Origin: an uncultured Oscillospiraceae bacterium
GTDB lineage: Bacteria; Bacillota; Clostridia; Oscillospirales; Oscillospiraceae
Direction of reading: 5' to 3'
Length of the DNA: 64,000 nt
Assembly (NCBI GenBank): GCA_934630495.1
Contig: CAKTVW010000001.1
Coordinates: 40,276-104,275 of the forward strand
Of this stretch, positions 24,068 to 32,945 are shown piece after piece. Under the pieces are notes generated by a model. That model was given only the letters and a program-made list of their open reading frames with translations. It made no database searches and was not told the DNA's origin. Positions within the stretch are counted from its first letter, which is position 1, and every line of letters begins with the position of its first letter. The translations under genes were made by a program, and so were the position numbers.

Positions 24068-26096
24068 CTGTTGTCTCCTCAGTCTCGTAGAAAAATGGTG
24101 TCGTCTGGCTCAGTATCCGCGTTTCGTCCGTCGCGGACACCTGCACCACCGTCAGCGAATCGCCGTTGTGCACGAGCGCATCCGTCAGGCGCAGCGTCGT
24201 GGAGGAAAGGTATTGCGTCTTTTCGGGCTTGCCGTTGCGGTAGATCACGCTGTAGGGCGTAAAATTCTGCCCCACGACCAGCTTCTTTTCCGGATAGATC
24301 GGATCGTCGAGCACCCCGCCGATCGTGATCGCCTCCACGCCGAAGCGCAGCTTCGTCGCCTCCGGGAGCTGTCCGCCGTGCAGATAGTAGTGCTCCCCGT
24401 CCGTCATGTCATACTGCAAAGAAGCAAGCTCCTCCTGATAGCTCCGGTCCTCCTCGGAGGCAAAGTCATACGCCTGATGGTGGCGGAAGATCGTCCCCTC
24501 CCGGATGCCGCAGAGGTCCGTCACATAGGCTGCAAGCTGATAGGTCTGCAGGTCGCGGCATTGCCGCTCCATCTCAAAATTCGACCAGATCACATATTCC
24601 GTCGTCTGTGTATCTCCCTGCGATAGCTCCTCCCGGGTGATGTTCAGGCTGGGCAGGTGATCTCCGTAAAAGACGACGACCGTCGGCTCTTCAAAGTCAT
24701 GCAGCATCCGGACCAGCGAGCCGACAAACGCATCCGTCTGCCGAAGCTGATAAAGATAGTATTCCAGTGCATTTTTCCGCGCTTCGCTCTCTGCGCCCTC
24801 GACGGCGATGATCGGCGCGTTTTCCACCGGCGCGGCAGGATACTTGCCGTGCGCCTGTACGCTGATGGTAAACACGAAATCGCGCTCCTGTGTAGAGCGC
24901 AGCGCTTTCATGATCTCCCCGGTCAGGACGGAATCCTCAGCCCAGCCGATCGGATTCAGCTTGACATGGTTCATATATTCCAGCGAGGTAAAGCTCTGCA
25001 TACCAAGGTTGGAATAGACCAGATCGCGGTCATAGAAGGTCGCGTTGTTATTATGAATGGCATGGGTCGAATATCCCTGCCGGTGCAAAACATAGGGCAG
25101 CGCCTCCAGCGTGGAATCATAGACCGTCGTCGTAAACGGGTACTCCCCCACCCCGAAGAAGTTCAGATTCATCCCCGTCAGGACCTCAAATTCCGTGTTG
25201 GCGGTCCCCGCCCCGATCGCAGGCACGGAAAGGCTTCCGCAAGAGCATTGGCGCTTCAGTGCTTCAAAATTCGGTACGGGATTCTCGGCATAGGTCAGAT
25301 CCTGCAAATAATTGGCGTCAAAAAACGATTCAAGCTGCACAAAAATCAGATTCGGCTTCTGCGTGTCCGTCTCGGGGAGCTTATCCTGCCGCTTCAGGAT
25401 CGCATCCACCGACTCCTGAGAATAGGCGCTCGGCTCCGAGACGCCGCCCGTTACGGCGCTGGCCGCGAAGCAGTAGGCAAAGCCGTTTTTGCTGTAGGCA
25501 TCGGGCAGGCTTCCGAAATGCGTCGGGTCGCTCAGGCATCCGCCGCCGATCATCAGCTTCGTTGCGGCAAACAGCACGAGTCCCAGCGTTACGACATTGG
25601 CCGCGCCGACGAGGAAGACCGAGGGGAAGCGCTTGGAGCAGTACCAAAGCAGAAACAGGCCGCCCAGCACAACGGAAATTCCGAGCATCAGGCCGACCAG
25701 CGCGAAATGACTCATATACTTTTCAAAAACATCGCGCACGGACGGCATCAGGAGAATATCACGCGCCGTCAGCGGCATCGCGCGGGAGGACAGCAGGATG
25801 CAGTCCGCCAGTGCCAGTCCGACCCATGCGGTGCAGACAAACGAAAAATAAAATGCTCTGCGCCGAAACAGCAGCGAGACGGACAGTGTAAACCAGATCA
25901 GCAGAACGCCGTACAAAAAGGCCGACGGGCGCTCGATCAGGAAGTGACCGAGTCCCGAAAAGCTCCTTCGGGCAAGCAGCTCGACCAGCAGATTCACGGC
26001 AAACGACGTCAAAAGGTAGATCAGCGGCAGACGGACGTAATTTGCGTTCGTTTTCGCGTGTTCGACCTGCGTTTTCCCGCCGCTTCGCAAATTCAC
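24042..26096 (-). CDS. LTA synthase family phosphoglycerol transferase
   Basis: A 684-residue membrane enzyme of the alkaline phosphatase/sulfatase superfamily. Five N-terminal helices (about 20-190) anchor an extracytoplasmic sulfatase domain with metal-site sequence LIFVQLESFFD, the nucleophile Thr within AIGAGTANTEFEVLTG, and HAIHNNNATFYDRD and VVFYGDHLPSL. Such enzymes move glycerol phosphate from phosphatidylglycerol onto teichoic acid or glycans. GTG start with AAAGGGGG upstream. The C-terminal ~130 residues form an extra beta-rich region. Confidence 0.9.
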   Translation of the reverse strand: MNLRSGGKTQVEHAKTNANYVRLPLIYLLTSFAVNLLVELLARRSFSGLGHFLIERPSAFLYGVLLIWFTLSVSLLFRRRAFYFSFVCTAWVGLALADCILLSSRAMPLTARDILLMPSVRDVFEKYMSHFALVGLMLGISVVLGGLFLLWYCSKRFPSVFLVGAANVVTLGLVLFAATKLMIGGGCLSDPTHFGSLPDAYSKNGFAYCFAASAVTGGVSEPSAYSQESVDAILKRQDKLPETDTQKPNLIFVQLESFFDANYLQDLTYAENPVPNFEALKRQCSCGSLSVPAIGAGTANTEFEVLTGMNLNFFGVGEYPFTTTVYDSTLEALPYVLHRQGYSTHAIHNNNATFYDRDLVYSNLGMQSFTSLEYMNHVKLNPIGWAEDSVLTGEIMKALRSTQERDFVFTISVQAHGKYPAAPVENAPIIAVEGAESEARKNALEYYLYQLRQTDAFVGSLVRMLHDFEEPTVVVFYGDHLPSLNITREELSQGDTQTTEYVIWSNFEMERQCRDLQTYQLAAYVTDLCGIREGTIFRHHQAYDFASEEDRSYQEELASLQYDMTDGEHYYLHGGQLPEATKLRFGVEAITIGGVLDDPIYPEKKLVVGQNFTPYSVIYRNGKPEKTQYLSSTTLRLTDALVHNGDSLTVVQVSATDETRILSQTTPFFYETEETTDERTAAAP

Positions 26097-26131
26097 CGGC
26101 GTCGCCCCCTTTCCGATAATAGTATTTTACA

Positions 26132-26159
26132 GTATACCATGTTGTTTTCAAAATGCAAC
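26132..26159 (-). promoter_or_regulatory. Promoter for the LTA-synthase-type gene
   Basis: On the minus strand: TTGCAT (26159-26154), 16-bp spacer, TATACT (26137-26132), 35 bp before the GTG start. Confidence 0.65.
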
Positions 26160-26459
26160 CGCTTTTTCAAAAAAGTTACAATTGCAGGTTTTCATACTGA
26201 ACGCTGCGGCAGAGGAGTATCGTAAATATTGTAGCGCTCCGCAAAGCAAAAAGCAACTGCAATGCACATCACCCAATGCGCGGGAATATCTGCCGCTCCG
26301 ACGCCGTGCGCATCGGCGGCGGAAAAGCGCTGACCTATCGCGTGTATTTTCGTCCTATCCGTATTCCGTTTCCATGCAAACTCGAACATTATTTAATTTG
26401 TAGTATATTTTTGTGCATCTTTACCAATTATTTCATCGACATTTTGTCCGTTTGGTCCA

Positions 26460-26488
26460 TTGACTTATGAGTGCATTGATCGTAAAAT
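26460..26488 (+). promoter_or_regulatory. Promoter for the lipoprotein gene
   Basis: TTGACT (26460-26465), 17-bp spacer, TAAAAT (26483-26488). The leader to the ATG at 26613 would be about 120 nt. Confidence 0.65.
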
Positions 26489-26612
26489 GTAAATAGGAAT
26501 AATTTTGTCGAATAGTATTATCGTGATCGGATATCGCGCCGAGCTTTTCCGACGGAGCGAAAACGCCGATCCTATAATACCCAGTGCTTTTATCAGCCGA
26601 AAGGAGGCCTAT

Positions 26613-27812
26613 ATGAAAATTCGAGCAACGATTCTTCTTTGCCTGATCGCGGCGCTTCTTCTGTCGGCCTGTGCCGTTCCCGTCGAGGTCACGCAGACCG
26701 ACATGCCCGACACGACCGACAGCGCACAGCCCGACATTACCGAGCCGCCCGCCCCCACCGACGGTGAAGCAGAGGATGCGTGGCCGAGCTACCGTATGGA
26801 GGTCGAGCCGCTCACGCTCTCGATCGACGGGATGCAGGACGGCCTGCTGGAGATCAAGGACACGCAGGGCGACCTTGTGCTTTTCGCGCTTCAGGAAAAG
26901 CTGCTTGACGCGCAGGGGATGTACGCCTACTACCGCACAACCCGTCTCGGCATCTACAATACGTCCGAGCAGACCGTCTCCGCGCTCTGGACGCCGGAGA
27001 ACGAGGGCTGGTATTATCTCGGCGCGTTCAGCGGAACGGACAGCGCGGTCTTTGCCTGCATTAACGACTACACCGCCGCCTACCCGAGCGATTTTTCGCT
27101 CATTGCCTTCGACGAAACGCAGACGCCGCTGCACTCCCTCGACAGCCAATATTCCATGCTTGCTTCCATGTCCGACGGCACCGTCTTATTCAGTTATGCC
27201 GAAAACGGCGGCAGCTTCGGCGTCCGCGCAATTCGGGACGGCGCGATCTCCGACGTTCTGAAATGGGAGTCCGACGGCGATTCCGTCCGGCCGCTCGGCG
27301 GAGAGATATCCGTCTGCGGCGAACGCTTTGCCTACCCCTGTGTGCAGGACGGGCAGGCCGTGCTGGTCACAGCCGACCTGAACGGCGAAACAGAGCGTCA
27401 GACGCTGGAATACGACAAGGAGAAGCTGGATTCCTTTTCGCTCACAGCGCAGGGCCTTGTCGCATCGCTGTCTCTGAACGAGGACACCGACGAGGCCGAA
27501 CGCGCCCTGACCTTCTACCGCAAAACGGGCGAACCGGTTTCCAAAAAGCGCCGTGCTGCGGACGGTGCGCTCTACCGCATTGCATTTGACAACATTTTCG
27601 GTGTCGCGGTCGACTCTTTTTTCAATGCGTATATTCTCTACGCTACGAACGGCCGCGTCGACTGCCACAAGCTTTCGGACAGTGAACTGGGCGAGCTTGC
27701 GCCGCTGAACGGTACGGCCGTCGGCTTCTACGTTGCGGACGATGTGTCGTTCTACTTCTATTACCGTGAAACCCAGCAGCTCTACCGCGTCACCCTTGCG
27801 CCTGCGGCGTGA
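26613..27812 (+). CDS. Secreted lipoprotein of unknown function
   Basis: A 399-residue protein with a lipoprotein signal: Lys-Arg start, hydrophobic core and lipobox LLSAC (Cys18). A Thr/Pro/Asp/Glu-rich linker (about 20-52) leads to a long beta-rich domain with repeated strand-turn units (YLGAFSGTDSAVFACIND, MLASMSDGTVLFSYAENG, LVASLSLNEDTDEAE), suggesting a beta-propeller. I start it at the ATG with AAAGGAGG 5 nt upstream; an upstream frame extension has no ribosome site. No family recognised. Confidence 0.85.
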   Translation: MKIRATILLCLIAALLLSACAVPVEVTQTDMPDTTDSAQPDITEPPAPTDGEAEDAWPSYRMEVEPLTLSIDGMQDGLLEIKDTQGDLVLFALQEKLLDAQGMYAYYRTTRLGIYNTSEQTVSALWTPENEGWYYLGAFSGTDSAVFACINDYTAAYPSDFSLIAFDETQTPLHSLDSQYSMLASMSDGTVLFSYAENGGSFGVRAIRDGAISDVLKWESDGDSVRPLGGEISVCGERFAYPCVQDGQAVLVTADLNGETERQTLEYDKEKLDSFSLTAQGLVASLSLNEDTDEAERALTFYRKTGEPVSKKRRAADGALYRIAFDNIFGVAVDSFFNAYILYATNGRVDCHKLSDSELGELAPLNGTAVGFYVADDVSFYFYYRETQQLYRVTLAPAA

Positions 27813-27877
27813 CCGCACTGCCGCGCGGCGGCAAGTTATCGCGCCGCCGCAGTTGAAAGCATAAATAGTACACAAAA

Positions 27878-27930
27878 GCACCCCTCCGGGCCTTGAGCTT
27901 CTCAGAAAGCTCCTTGCCTCGGTGGGGTGC
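27878..27930 (-). terminator. Two-level hairpin, probable terminator of the PBP operon
   Basis: Outer stem GCACCCC (27878-27884) / GGGGTGC (27924-27930) with an inner GAGCTT/AAGCTC stem. On the minus strand it is followed by TTTTGTG, so it may end transcripts coming from the penicillin-binding protein gene through the repeat element. Confidence 0.5.
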
Positions 27931-27982
27931 TCTGTCATTCGTTTCCGCAAGGGTTTTGGTTTACCATCCGGGCCTTGCCCGT

Positions 27983-28235
27983 CAGACTGTCAAAAAAGTC
28001 CGTAATCGTCAAAATCGGCTAACATTTTAACATATTTTTACCATCTAAGTTTTGATTCAAAAAACGGGATATTCCAAACTATATAATGTGAAAACTCGCT
28101 TGCTCCGCAAGAATTTTGACTTACTGCGCAACTCACGCCCTACCGTACCTATGTACGCCGACGGGCGTGAGTTGCTTGTCTTCCGAACTTTTTAGCAGTC
28201 TGCCAGCGTGCCGAAAAGGGTTTTTTGACACGCTG
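27983..28235 (+). mobile_element. Hairpin-flanked repeat element, copy 3 (253 bp)
   Basis: Same ends and core as 3378-3629. It is flanked by an exact 15-bp direct repeat (27968-27982 and 28236-28250) with the short palindrome CGGGC-CTT-GCCCG. This is the shortest duplication of the four, and it is again self-complementary. Confidence 0.85.
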
Positions 28236-28255
28236 CCGGGCCTTGCCCGTATCGG

Positions 28256-29635
28256 TCAACTGTTATCCATTGATACGATGCAGGCATCGAGCACCTGACG
28301 GATAATGGGACAGCAGGTAACGCCGCCGCCACCGCCGCCCTCAACGACCACGACAAATGCCAGCGGATACGCGCTGTCCTGCGAAAAGCCCGCCAGCAGC
28401 GCGTTGGGTTCGAGTCCCTCGCCGCGTTCCGCCGTGCCGGATTTCGCTCCGGCGTAAAGCCCGCTGAAATACCACTCCCCGTAGTTATTGGCCACGGTAT
28501 AATGCATCATTTCGGCCATGCTGTCGGCCGTGTCGCCGTCGATCACCTGCGCTCCAAGCTCCGTCTTGGCGCTGTACTTCACCGAACCGTCGAAGCTGAC
28601 CTCCGAAACGAGATACGGCTCGGCGGCCTTGCCGCCGTTCGCAATCGCGCCCATATAGGTCATGTACTGACAGGGGTTGATCTGGTCGGTATATTGACCG
28701 ATGCCTGCCCATGCCACCTCGAACGGTCCCGCCTTCTTGATATCGAAGCGGCCGCGCGTCGTGCCGAAGCCGTCGAAGCTCAGGCTGTCCGTGATGCCGA
28801 TCTTCTCCGCATAGGCCGTCAGCGTGTCCGCGCCAAGCTCCGAGGCGATCTCCGCAAAGGCGACGTTGCAGGAATAACACAGCGCCTGCTCAAAGCTGAT
28901 CGTGCCGTGCACGCCGTTGCAGATCACCGTTTCCCCGGCGATCTCGCTTGAGCCGTTACACACGAAGGTCCTGTCCTTGATGCCGTCGAGCTTTTCCAGC
29001 GCGGCAGCCGCCGTGACCAGCTTAAAGGTCGAGCCGGGGGCATAGACGGAGTGGACAAAGCGGTTGACAAATACCCCGTCGTACGAATCGTCGGACTCGA
29101 TCTCCTCGTAGCTCGGCGGGTCATAGGGATCAAAGGCCGGAGAGGAGACCATGCAGAGGACTTCCCCGGTCTTATAATTGTACACGCCGACCGTTCCCTT
29201 GCGGCCGCCGAGCGCGTCGATCGCCGCCCGCTGCGCTTCGGCGCTGATCGTCAGCTTCATGCTCCCGCTGCCGTTTTCGGCATAATAGGCACCGTTAAAG
29301 CGGTCAAAGCCAACCATCAGGTTGCTGTAGGTGTCGAGCAGATAATGCTGGACATACCCCTGACTGTCGCCCAGAAGGTGCAGCATCCCGCGCCGCACGG
29401 AAGCGTTTTCCGCATAGGTGCGGCCGTCGGAGGTGTCCATCACGACGGTCCCGTGGCGATCGGTCACCGTGCCCATATCCAGTACGCCGGCATCGTTATA
29501 AACATGCGGGCTGTTCTGGAACGTGACCCATTTGCCGCCGTCGACAAAATAGCGGACGATCACCGTACACAGGCCCGCCACGATCAATGCGGCAAGCACT
29601 GCCGTCGCCCATGCGCGTCTGGCAAGCTTATTCAT
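28256..29635 (-). CDS. Penicillin-binding protein transpeptidase (PbpA/PBP2-like)
   Basis: A 459-residue class B PBP that cross-links peptidoglycan outside the membrane. One N-terminal anchor (about 8-30), a small dimerisation/pedestal region, then the transpeptidase with Ser202 in GSTFKLV (SxxK), SCN in CYSCNVAFAE (SxN) and KSGTAERG (KSG). The start at 29635 has GAGGAGGTG upstream and overlaps the FHA-FtsW stop by 8 bp, so glycosyltransferase and transpeptidase are coupled, like the actinobacterial rodA/ftsW-pbpA pair. Confidence 0.94.
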   Translation of the reverse strand: MNKLARRAWATAVLAALIVAGLCTVIVRYFVDGGKWVTFQNSPHVYNDAGVLDMGTVTDRHGTVVMDTSDGRTYAENASVRRGMLHLLGDSQGYVQHYLLDTYSNLMVGFDRFNGAYYAENGSGSMKLTISAEAQRAAIDALGGRKGTVGVYNYKTGEVLCMVSSPAFDPYDPPSYEEIESDDSYDGVFVNRFVHSVYAPGSTFKLVTAAAALEKLDGIKDRTFVCNGSSEIAGETVICNGVHGTISFEQALCYSCNVAFAEIASELGADTLTAYAEKIGITDSLSFDGFGTTRGRFDIKKAGPFEVAWAGIGQYTDQINPCQYMTYMGAIANGGKAAEPYLVSEVSFDGSVKYSAKTELGAQVIDGDTADSMAEMMHYTVANNYGEWYFSGLYAGAKSGTAERGEGLEPNALLAGFSQDSAYPLAFVVVVEGGGGGGVTCCPIIRQVLDACIVSMDNS

Positions 29636-31370
29636 CCGCTTCCACCTCCTCGGGCTTAGCGGTACGAACGGCAAGGCTGGCGTTCTGGCGGGTATCCGCC
29701 GCCTTGATAAAGGCAAGCAGGCCCCATGAGGAAAGCATACTTGAGCCGCCGTTGGAAAGGAACGGGAACGTCACGCCCGTCAGCGGGAGCAGGTCCATCG
29801 TGCCGAACACGTTCAGGATGACCTGAATCATAAAAATGGACACCGCCGCGCAGGCGCCGATGGTATAGAAGCTGCTTCGTCCGACCGCGCACGAGCGCAG
29901 AACGAACACCGCCAGTACAACGATCGCCGCCACGAGCACGACCGCGAGGATCAGTCCCCACTCCTCCGCGACAAAGGCAAAGACGAGATCGGTATCTGCC
30001 GCCGCGACATATTTGAGCCATCCGTTGCCCGCGCCGAGTCCGATCAGGCCCCCCGACGCAAGGCACATCATTGCGCGGGTCTGCTGGTAGCCGAGGCTGT
30101 CATACGGATGCTCCCAGACATGCCCCCAGCCGGAAAAGCGGCGCAGAACATAGGGCTTGATGGAAGCGACGACGCCGCCGGCAAAGCCCGTTGCGGTACA
30201 GGCCAGCGCGACCGTAGCGAAGCTCCCTGAGCGCAGGAACGCGATCACCAGAAAAGCCACGAAGAAGATCAGCGCCGTGCCGAAGTCGCTCATCAGCGCA
30301 AGGAAGCCGCAGACTGCGGCAGAATAGATAATGAAGCCGATCAGGTTCCGTTTCGTCACGATACGGTCCATCGTCGACGCTCCGACGTAGAGGAAGCAGA
30401 TCTTGACCAATTCGGAGGGCTGAAAGGTAAACGAGCCGATGCGGATCCAGTTGTAAGCGCCGTTGGTCTGCAAATGCAGCACCCTGCCGAGCACGATATT
30501 CACCGCCAGCAGCAGCAGACCGCCCGCCGCCGCCAGATACCGGAAGCGCTTGGCACGGGTCAGGTCGCGAAGCGACCATGAAACGATCAAATAAATGACA
30601 ATGCCTCCGGCAACACAGATCATTTCCTTGAAGATCTTCGACGGCGAGTAGGAGGCGATAACGGCAATGCCGATCGTCGTCAGCAGAAACGCGAGGGATT
30701 CCACCTCGAAGCTGCTGCGGCGCATCAGCTTCAGGGCAAAGAACAGCAGCCATTCCAGCGCGATCAGCGAAAGGAAGCCGAAAAAGATCGTCCCCGCGTC
30801 CTCTGCATCGCAGTTCGTCCATAGCTGCAGCACCGTCAGAAGCTGAAAAATCGTCATCAGGCACAGCGTCAGGCTGGGCGTCGTCATTTCGTTCGGGCGG
30901 GTACGGTTGTAATTCTGTTCCTCAACCTCCTCGGCCGTGGTGGGCGCAAGAATCATTTCCACACCGCCGAGTGCGATCACGTCGCCGTAGCGCAGGGCGC
31001 TGGCCTCCGTCTGCTCCCCGTTGACCGTAACCGCGCCGCGCGCGCCGATGTCCGTAATGGACCAGCTTCCGTCGTCGTAGCGCGTCAAGACGGCATGACT
31101 GCGCGAAACGGTCGGCGCATCGACGATGATATCACAGCTCTTCGCGCGGCCGATGATCGTTTCCCAATGCGTCACGGGAAGCTGCTGACCATCCGGCATG
31201 ACCAGCCACGCCCATGTTTCCGGTTCTCTGCGAAAGCGCAGCAGCGGCCGCGCGCACCGCCAGAGGATCACCAGCGCCAGAAGCGGCGCAAGAAAGCGCC
31301 AGGCCGTACAAAACACAGAGGCAACGCTTGCGCCGTCTGCCTGAAACCACTGACTGATATTTGAGAGCAT
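29628..31370 (-). CDS. FHA domain fused to an FtsW/RodA/SpoVE polymerase
   Basis: A 580-residue fusion. After one anchor helix (about 20-45) comes an FHA domain at about 55-135, with GRAKSCDIIVD, TVSRSHAVL and DIGARGAVTVNG, a phosphothreonine-binding fold. The remainder is a SEDS peptidoglycan glycosyltransferase with about 10 helices and the conserved GAYNWIRIGSFTFQPSELVKI and VTFPFLSNGGSS blocks. The fusion would let Ser/Thr phosphorylation recruit or regulate a cell-wall polymerase. No PASTA-type kinase is in the window. Confidence 0.94.
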   Translation of the reverse strand: MLSNISQWFQADGASVASVFCTAWRFLAPLLALVILWRCARPLLRFRREPETWAWLVMPDGQQLPVTHWETIIGRAKSCDIIVDAPTVSRSHAVLTRYDDGSWSITDIGARGAVTVNGEQTEASALRYGDVIALGGVEMILAPTTAEEVEEQNYNRTRPNEMTTPSLTLCLMTIFQLLTVLQLWTNCDAEDAGTIFFGFLSLIALEWLLFFALKLMRRSSFEVESLAFLLTTIGIAVIASYSPSKIFKEMICVAGGIVIYLIVSWSLRDLTRAKRFRYLAAAGGLLLLAVNIVLGRVLHLQTNGAYNWIRIGSFTFQPSELVKICFLYVGASTMDRIVTKRNLIGFIIYSAAVCGFLALMSDFGTALIFFVAFLVIAFLRSGSFATVALACTATGFAGGVVASIKPYVLRRFSGWGHVWEHPYDSLGYQQTRAMMCLASGGLIGLGAGNGWLKYVAAADTDLVFAFVAEEWGLILAVVLVAAIVVLAVFVLRSCAVGRSSFYTIGACAAVSIFMIQVILNVFGTMDLLPLTGVTFPFLSNGGSSMLSSWGLLAFIKAADTRQNASLAVRTAKPEEVEADE

Positions 31371-31440
31371 ACTGTTCCTCCCTTCCTTTGATCGTTATAT
31401 GGAAGCGGCGGGAGCATCGATCCCCCGCCCTTCGCAGATC

Positions 31441-32781
31441 TTATTCATCATAGTCGTCGTCATAATCGCCGTCTTCGTTATCGGCCGCCTTCATGTCATA
31501 AGCGGGCGCTTCCTTCGCAAAGGAAGCACTCGGCGAAGGCTCGATCGGCAAGTCCTCCACGCATTGCAGGGAGTAGAAAATGTCGGAATCCACCGGATAG
31601 CGCTTTTTGCGCAGGCGTTTGTTGATCCAGTCGGCGACCAGCGTATAGAGCACCGCAAAGATCGGCACGCCCAGCAGCATTCCCGATACACCGAATATCC
31701 CGCCGAATACCATGATGGCCACAAGGACCCAGAAGTCCGAAATTCCGAGCTTTTCTCCCAGAATACGATTCTGAATGATATTTCCGTCGATTTGCTGAAG
31801 GATCAGGATAAAAATCAGGAATTTCAGCGAATTGATCGGATTATCGATCAGAAGCAGGAGCGCCGACGGCACCATGCCGATCAGCGGGCCGAAAAACGGG
31901 ATAATATTTGTAACGCCGACAATGACGGAGATCAGCGGCGCGTAGGGCAGCTTGAGGATCAGCATACCGATGTAGGTCAGGACGCCGACGATGATCGCAT
32001 CGAGGATCTTCCCGATCACATAGCCGCCGAAAATGCGATTGGTACGCCGCGCGATCTCAAAAAGTCGATTGGCCTGCTCGGGTCGGAACAGCGCGACGGT
32101 GATTTTTTTGGTATGGGCGCAGAGCTGGCGCTTGTAGATCAGGATATAGACCGCCGCCACCATGCCCAGCAGCATGTTAAACACGAACATGACCACATTG
32201 TACACCGAATAGGTCAGGCCGCTGAAAAAGCTTCCGAAATCGGAAAACAGGGAGCTGAAATCGATATCCTTGATCTTCTGCATCAGGGTGTCGCGCAGCT
32301 CGTCGAGGTTGTTGTTGAGGAACTTCTCGATCTCCGTATCGGAGAAGGTGCGGTCAATCCAGCCGGCAATGGCGTTATAATAGCTTTCCAGCTTTTCCTG
32401 ACTCAAAAGCTCCTTCAGGCTGTCGATCAGGCTCGGCACGATCAGCGCGATCAGCGCGTATACCGCCGCAACGAACACAAGCGAGGCCGCGACGATACCG
32501 ACCGCAAGGCTGAAACGGTCGCGGAATTTGTCGGAAACGGGCTTTTTCCGCTTGGAAAGCAGCTTGTCCGTGTTTTTGCGCACAAATTCCATGACCGGAT
32601 TCATCAGATACGCAAACAGGAAGCCGAACAGGATCGAAGAAATAATATTGATAAACTGCTTGATGATGTCGTAAAATCCGGAAAGATTGGAGAAAATGAT
32701 CCAAAACAGGGAGCACGCGACAAAAACCAGGAAGGCCGTCAGTCCCCATTTGAAATATTTCTCATTATGCGGTGTTCTCAC
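31441..32781 (-). CDS. AI-2E family permease
   Basis: A 446-residue membrane protein of the AI-2E transporter (TqsA/YdbI-like) family, with about seven helices; conserved LPYAPLISVIVGVTNIIPFFGPLIG and GVSGMLLGVPIFAVLY. Members export diverse small solutes or act as Na+/H+ antiporters. I start it at the GTG at 32781, which has AAGGGGAG 6 nt upstream, rather than at the upstream ATG. The C terminus is acidic and low-complexity (about 30 residues rich in Asp). Confidence 0.9.
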   Translation of the reverse strand: MRTPHNEKYFKWGLTAFLVFVACSLFWIIFSNLSGFYDIIKQFINIISSILFGFLFAYLMNPVMEFVRKNTDKLLSKRKKPVSDKFRDRFSLAVGIVAASLVFVAAVYALIALIVPSLIDSLKELLSQEKLESYYNAIAGWIDRTFSDTEIEKFLNNNLDELRDTLMQKIKDIDFSSLFSDFGSFFSGLTYSVYNVVMFVFNMLLGMVAAVYILIYKRQLCAHTKKITVALFRPEQANRLFEIARRTNRIFGGYVIGKILDAIIVGVLTYIGMLILKLPYAPLISVIVGVTNIIPFFGPLIGMVPSALLLLIDNPINSLKFLIFILILQQIDGNIIQNRILGEKLGISDFWVLVAIMVFGGIFGVSGMLLGVPIFAVLYTLVADWINKRLRKKRYPVDSDIFYSLQCVEDLPIEPSPSASFAKEAPAYDMKAADNEDGDYDDDYDE

Positions 32782-32854
32782 TGTGCGCTCCCCTTTCTTC
32801 ATTTCTGCCGAAGGGCCGCCGCCTCGCGGACAGGCATCCGCCTTCGCATAAATA

Positions 32855-32883
32855 AAATACCACGGAACGTGCAAATCGTCAAG
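32855..32883 (-). promoter_or_regulatory. Promoter for the AI-2E permease gene
   Basis: On the minus strand: TTGACG (32883-32878), 17-bp spacer, TATTTT (32860-32855). Confidence 0.6.
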
Positions 32884-32899
32884 CAAAGAATCTTTTCTC

Positions 32900-32928
32900 T
32901 TGCGCCGCAGTTCGTAATATGATATGGT
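32900..32928 (+). promoter_or_regulatory. Possible promoter for the WYL regulator gene
   Basis: TTGCGC (32900-32905), 17-bp spacer, TATGGT (32923-32928), 17 bp before the ATG; both boxes are imperfect. Confidence 0.4.
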
Positions 32929-32945
32929 AAAGCAGAGGTGATCTT

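Larger units (their letters stand above)
26097..26612. other. Intergenic region between divergent genes
   Basis: A 516-bp AT-richer interval. It holds a minus promoter at 26132-26159 and a plus promoter at 26460-26488. Between them (about 26160-26459) I see no convincing gene, repeat or RNA. Confidence 0.6.
27813..28255. other. Intergenic region with hairpins and repeat element copy 3
   Basis: A 443-bp interval between convergent genes. It contains a GC-rich hairpin at 27817-27853, the stem-loop 27878-27930, repeat copy 3 at 27983-28235 and its flanking palindromic 15-bp duplication. Confidence 0.8.
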
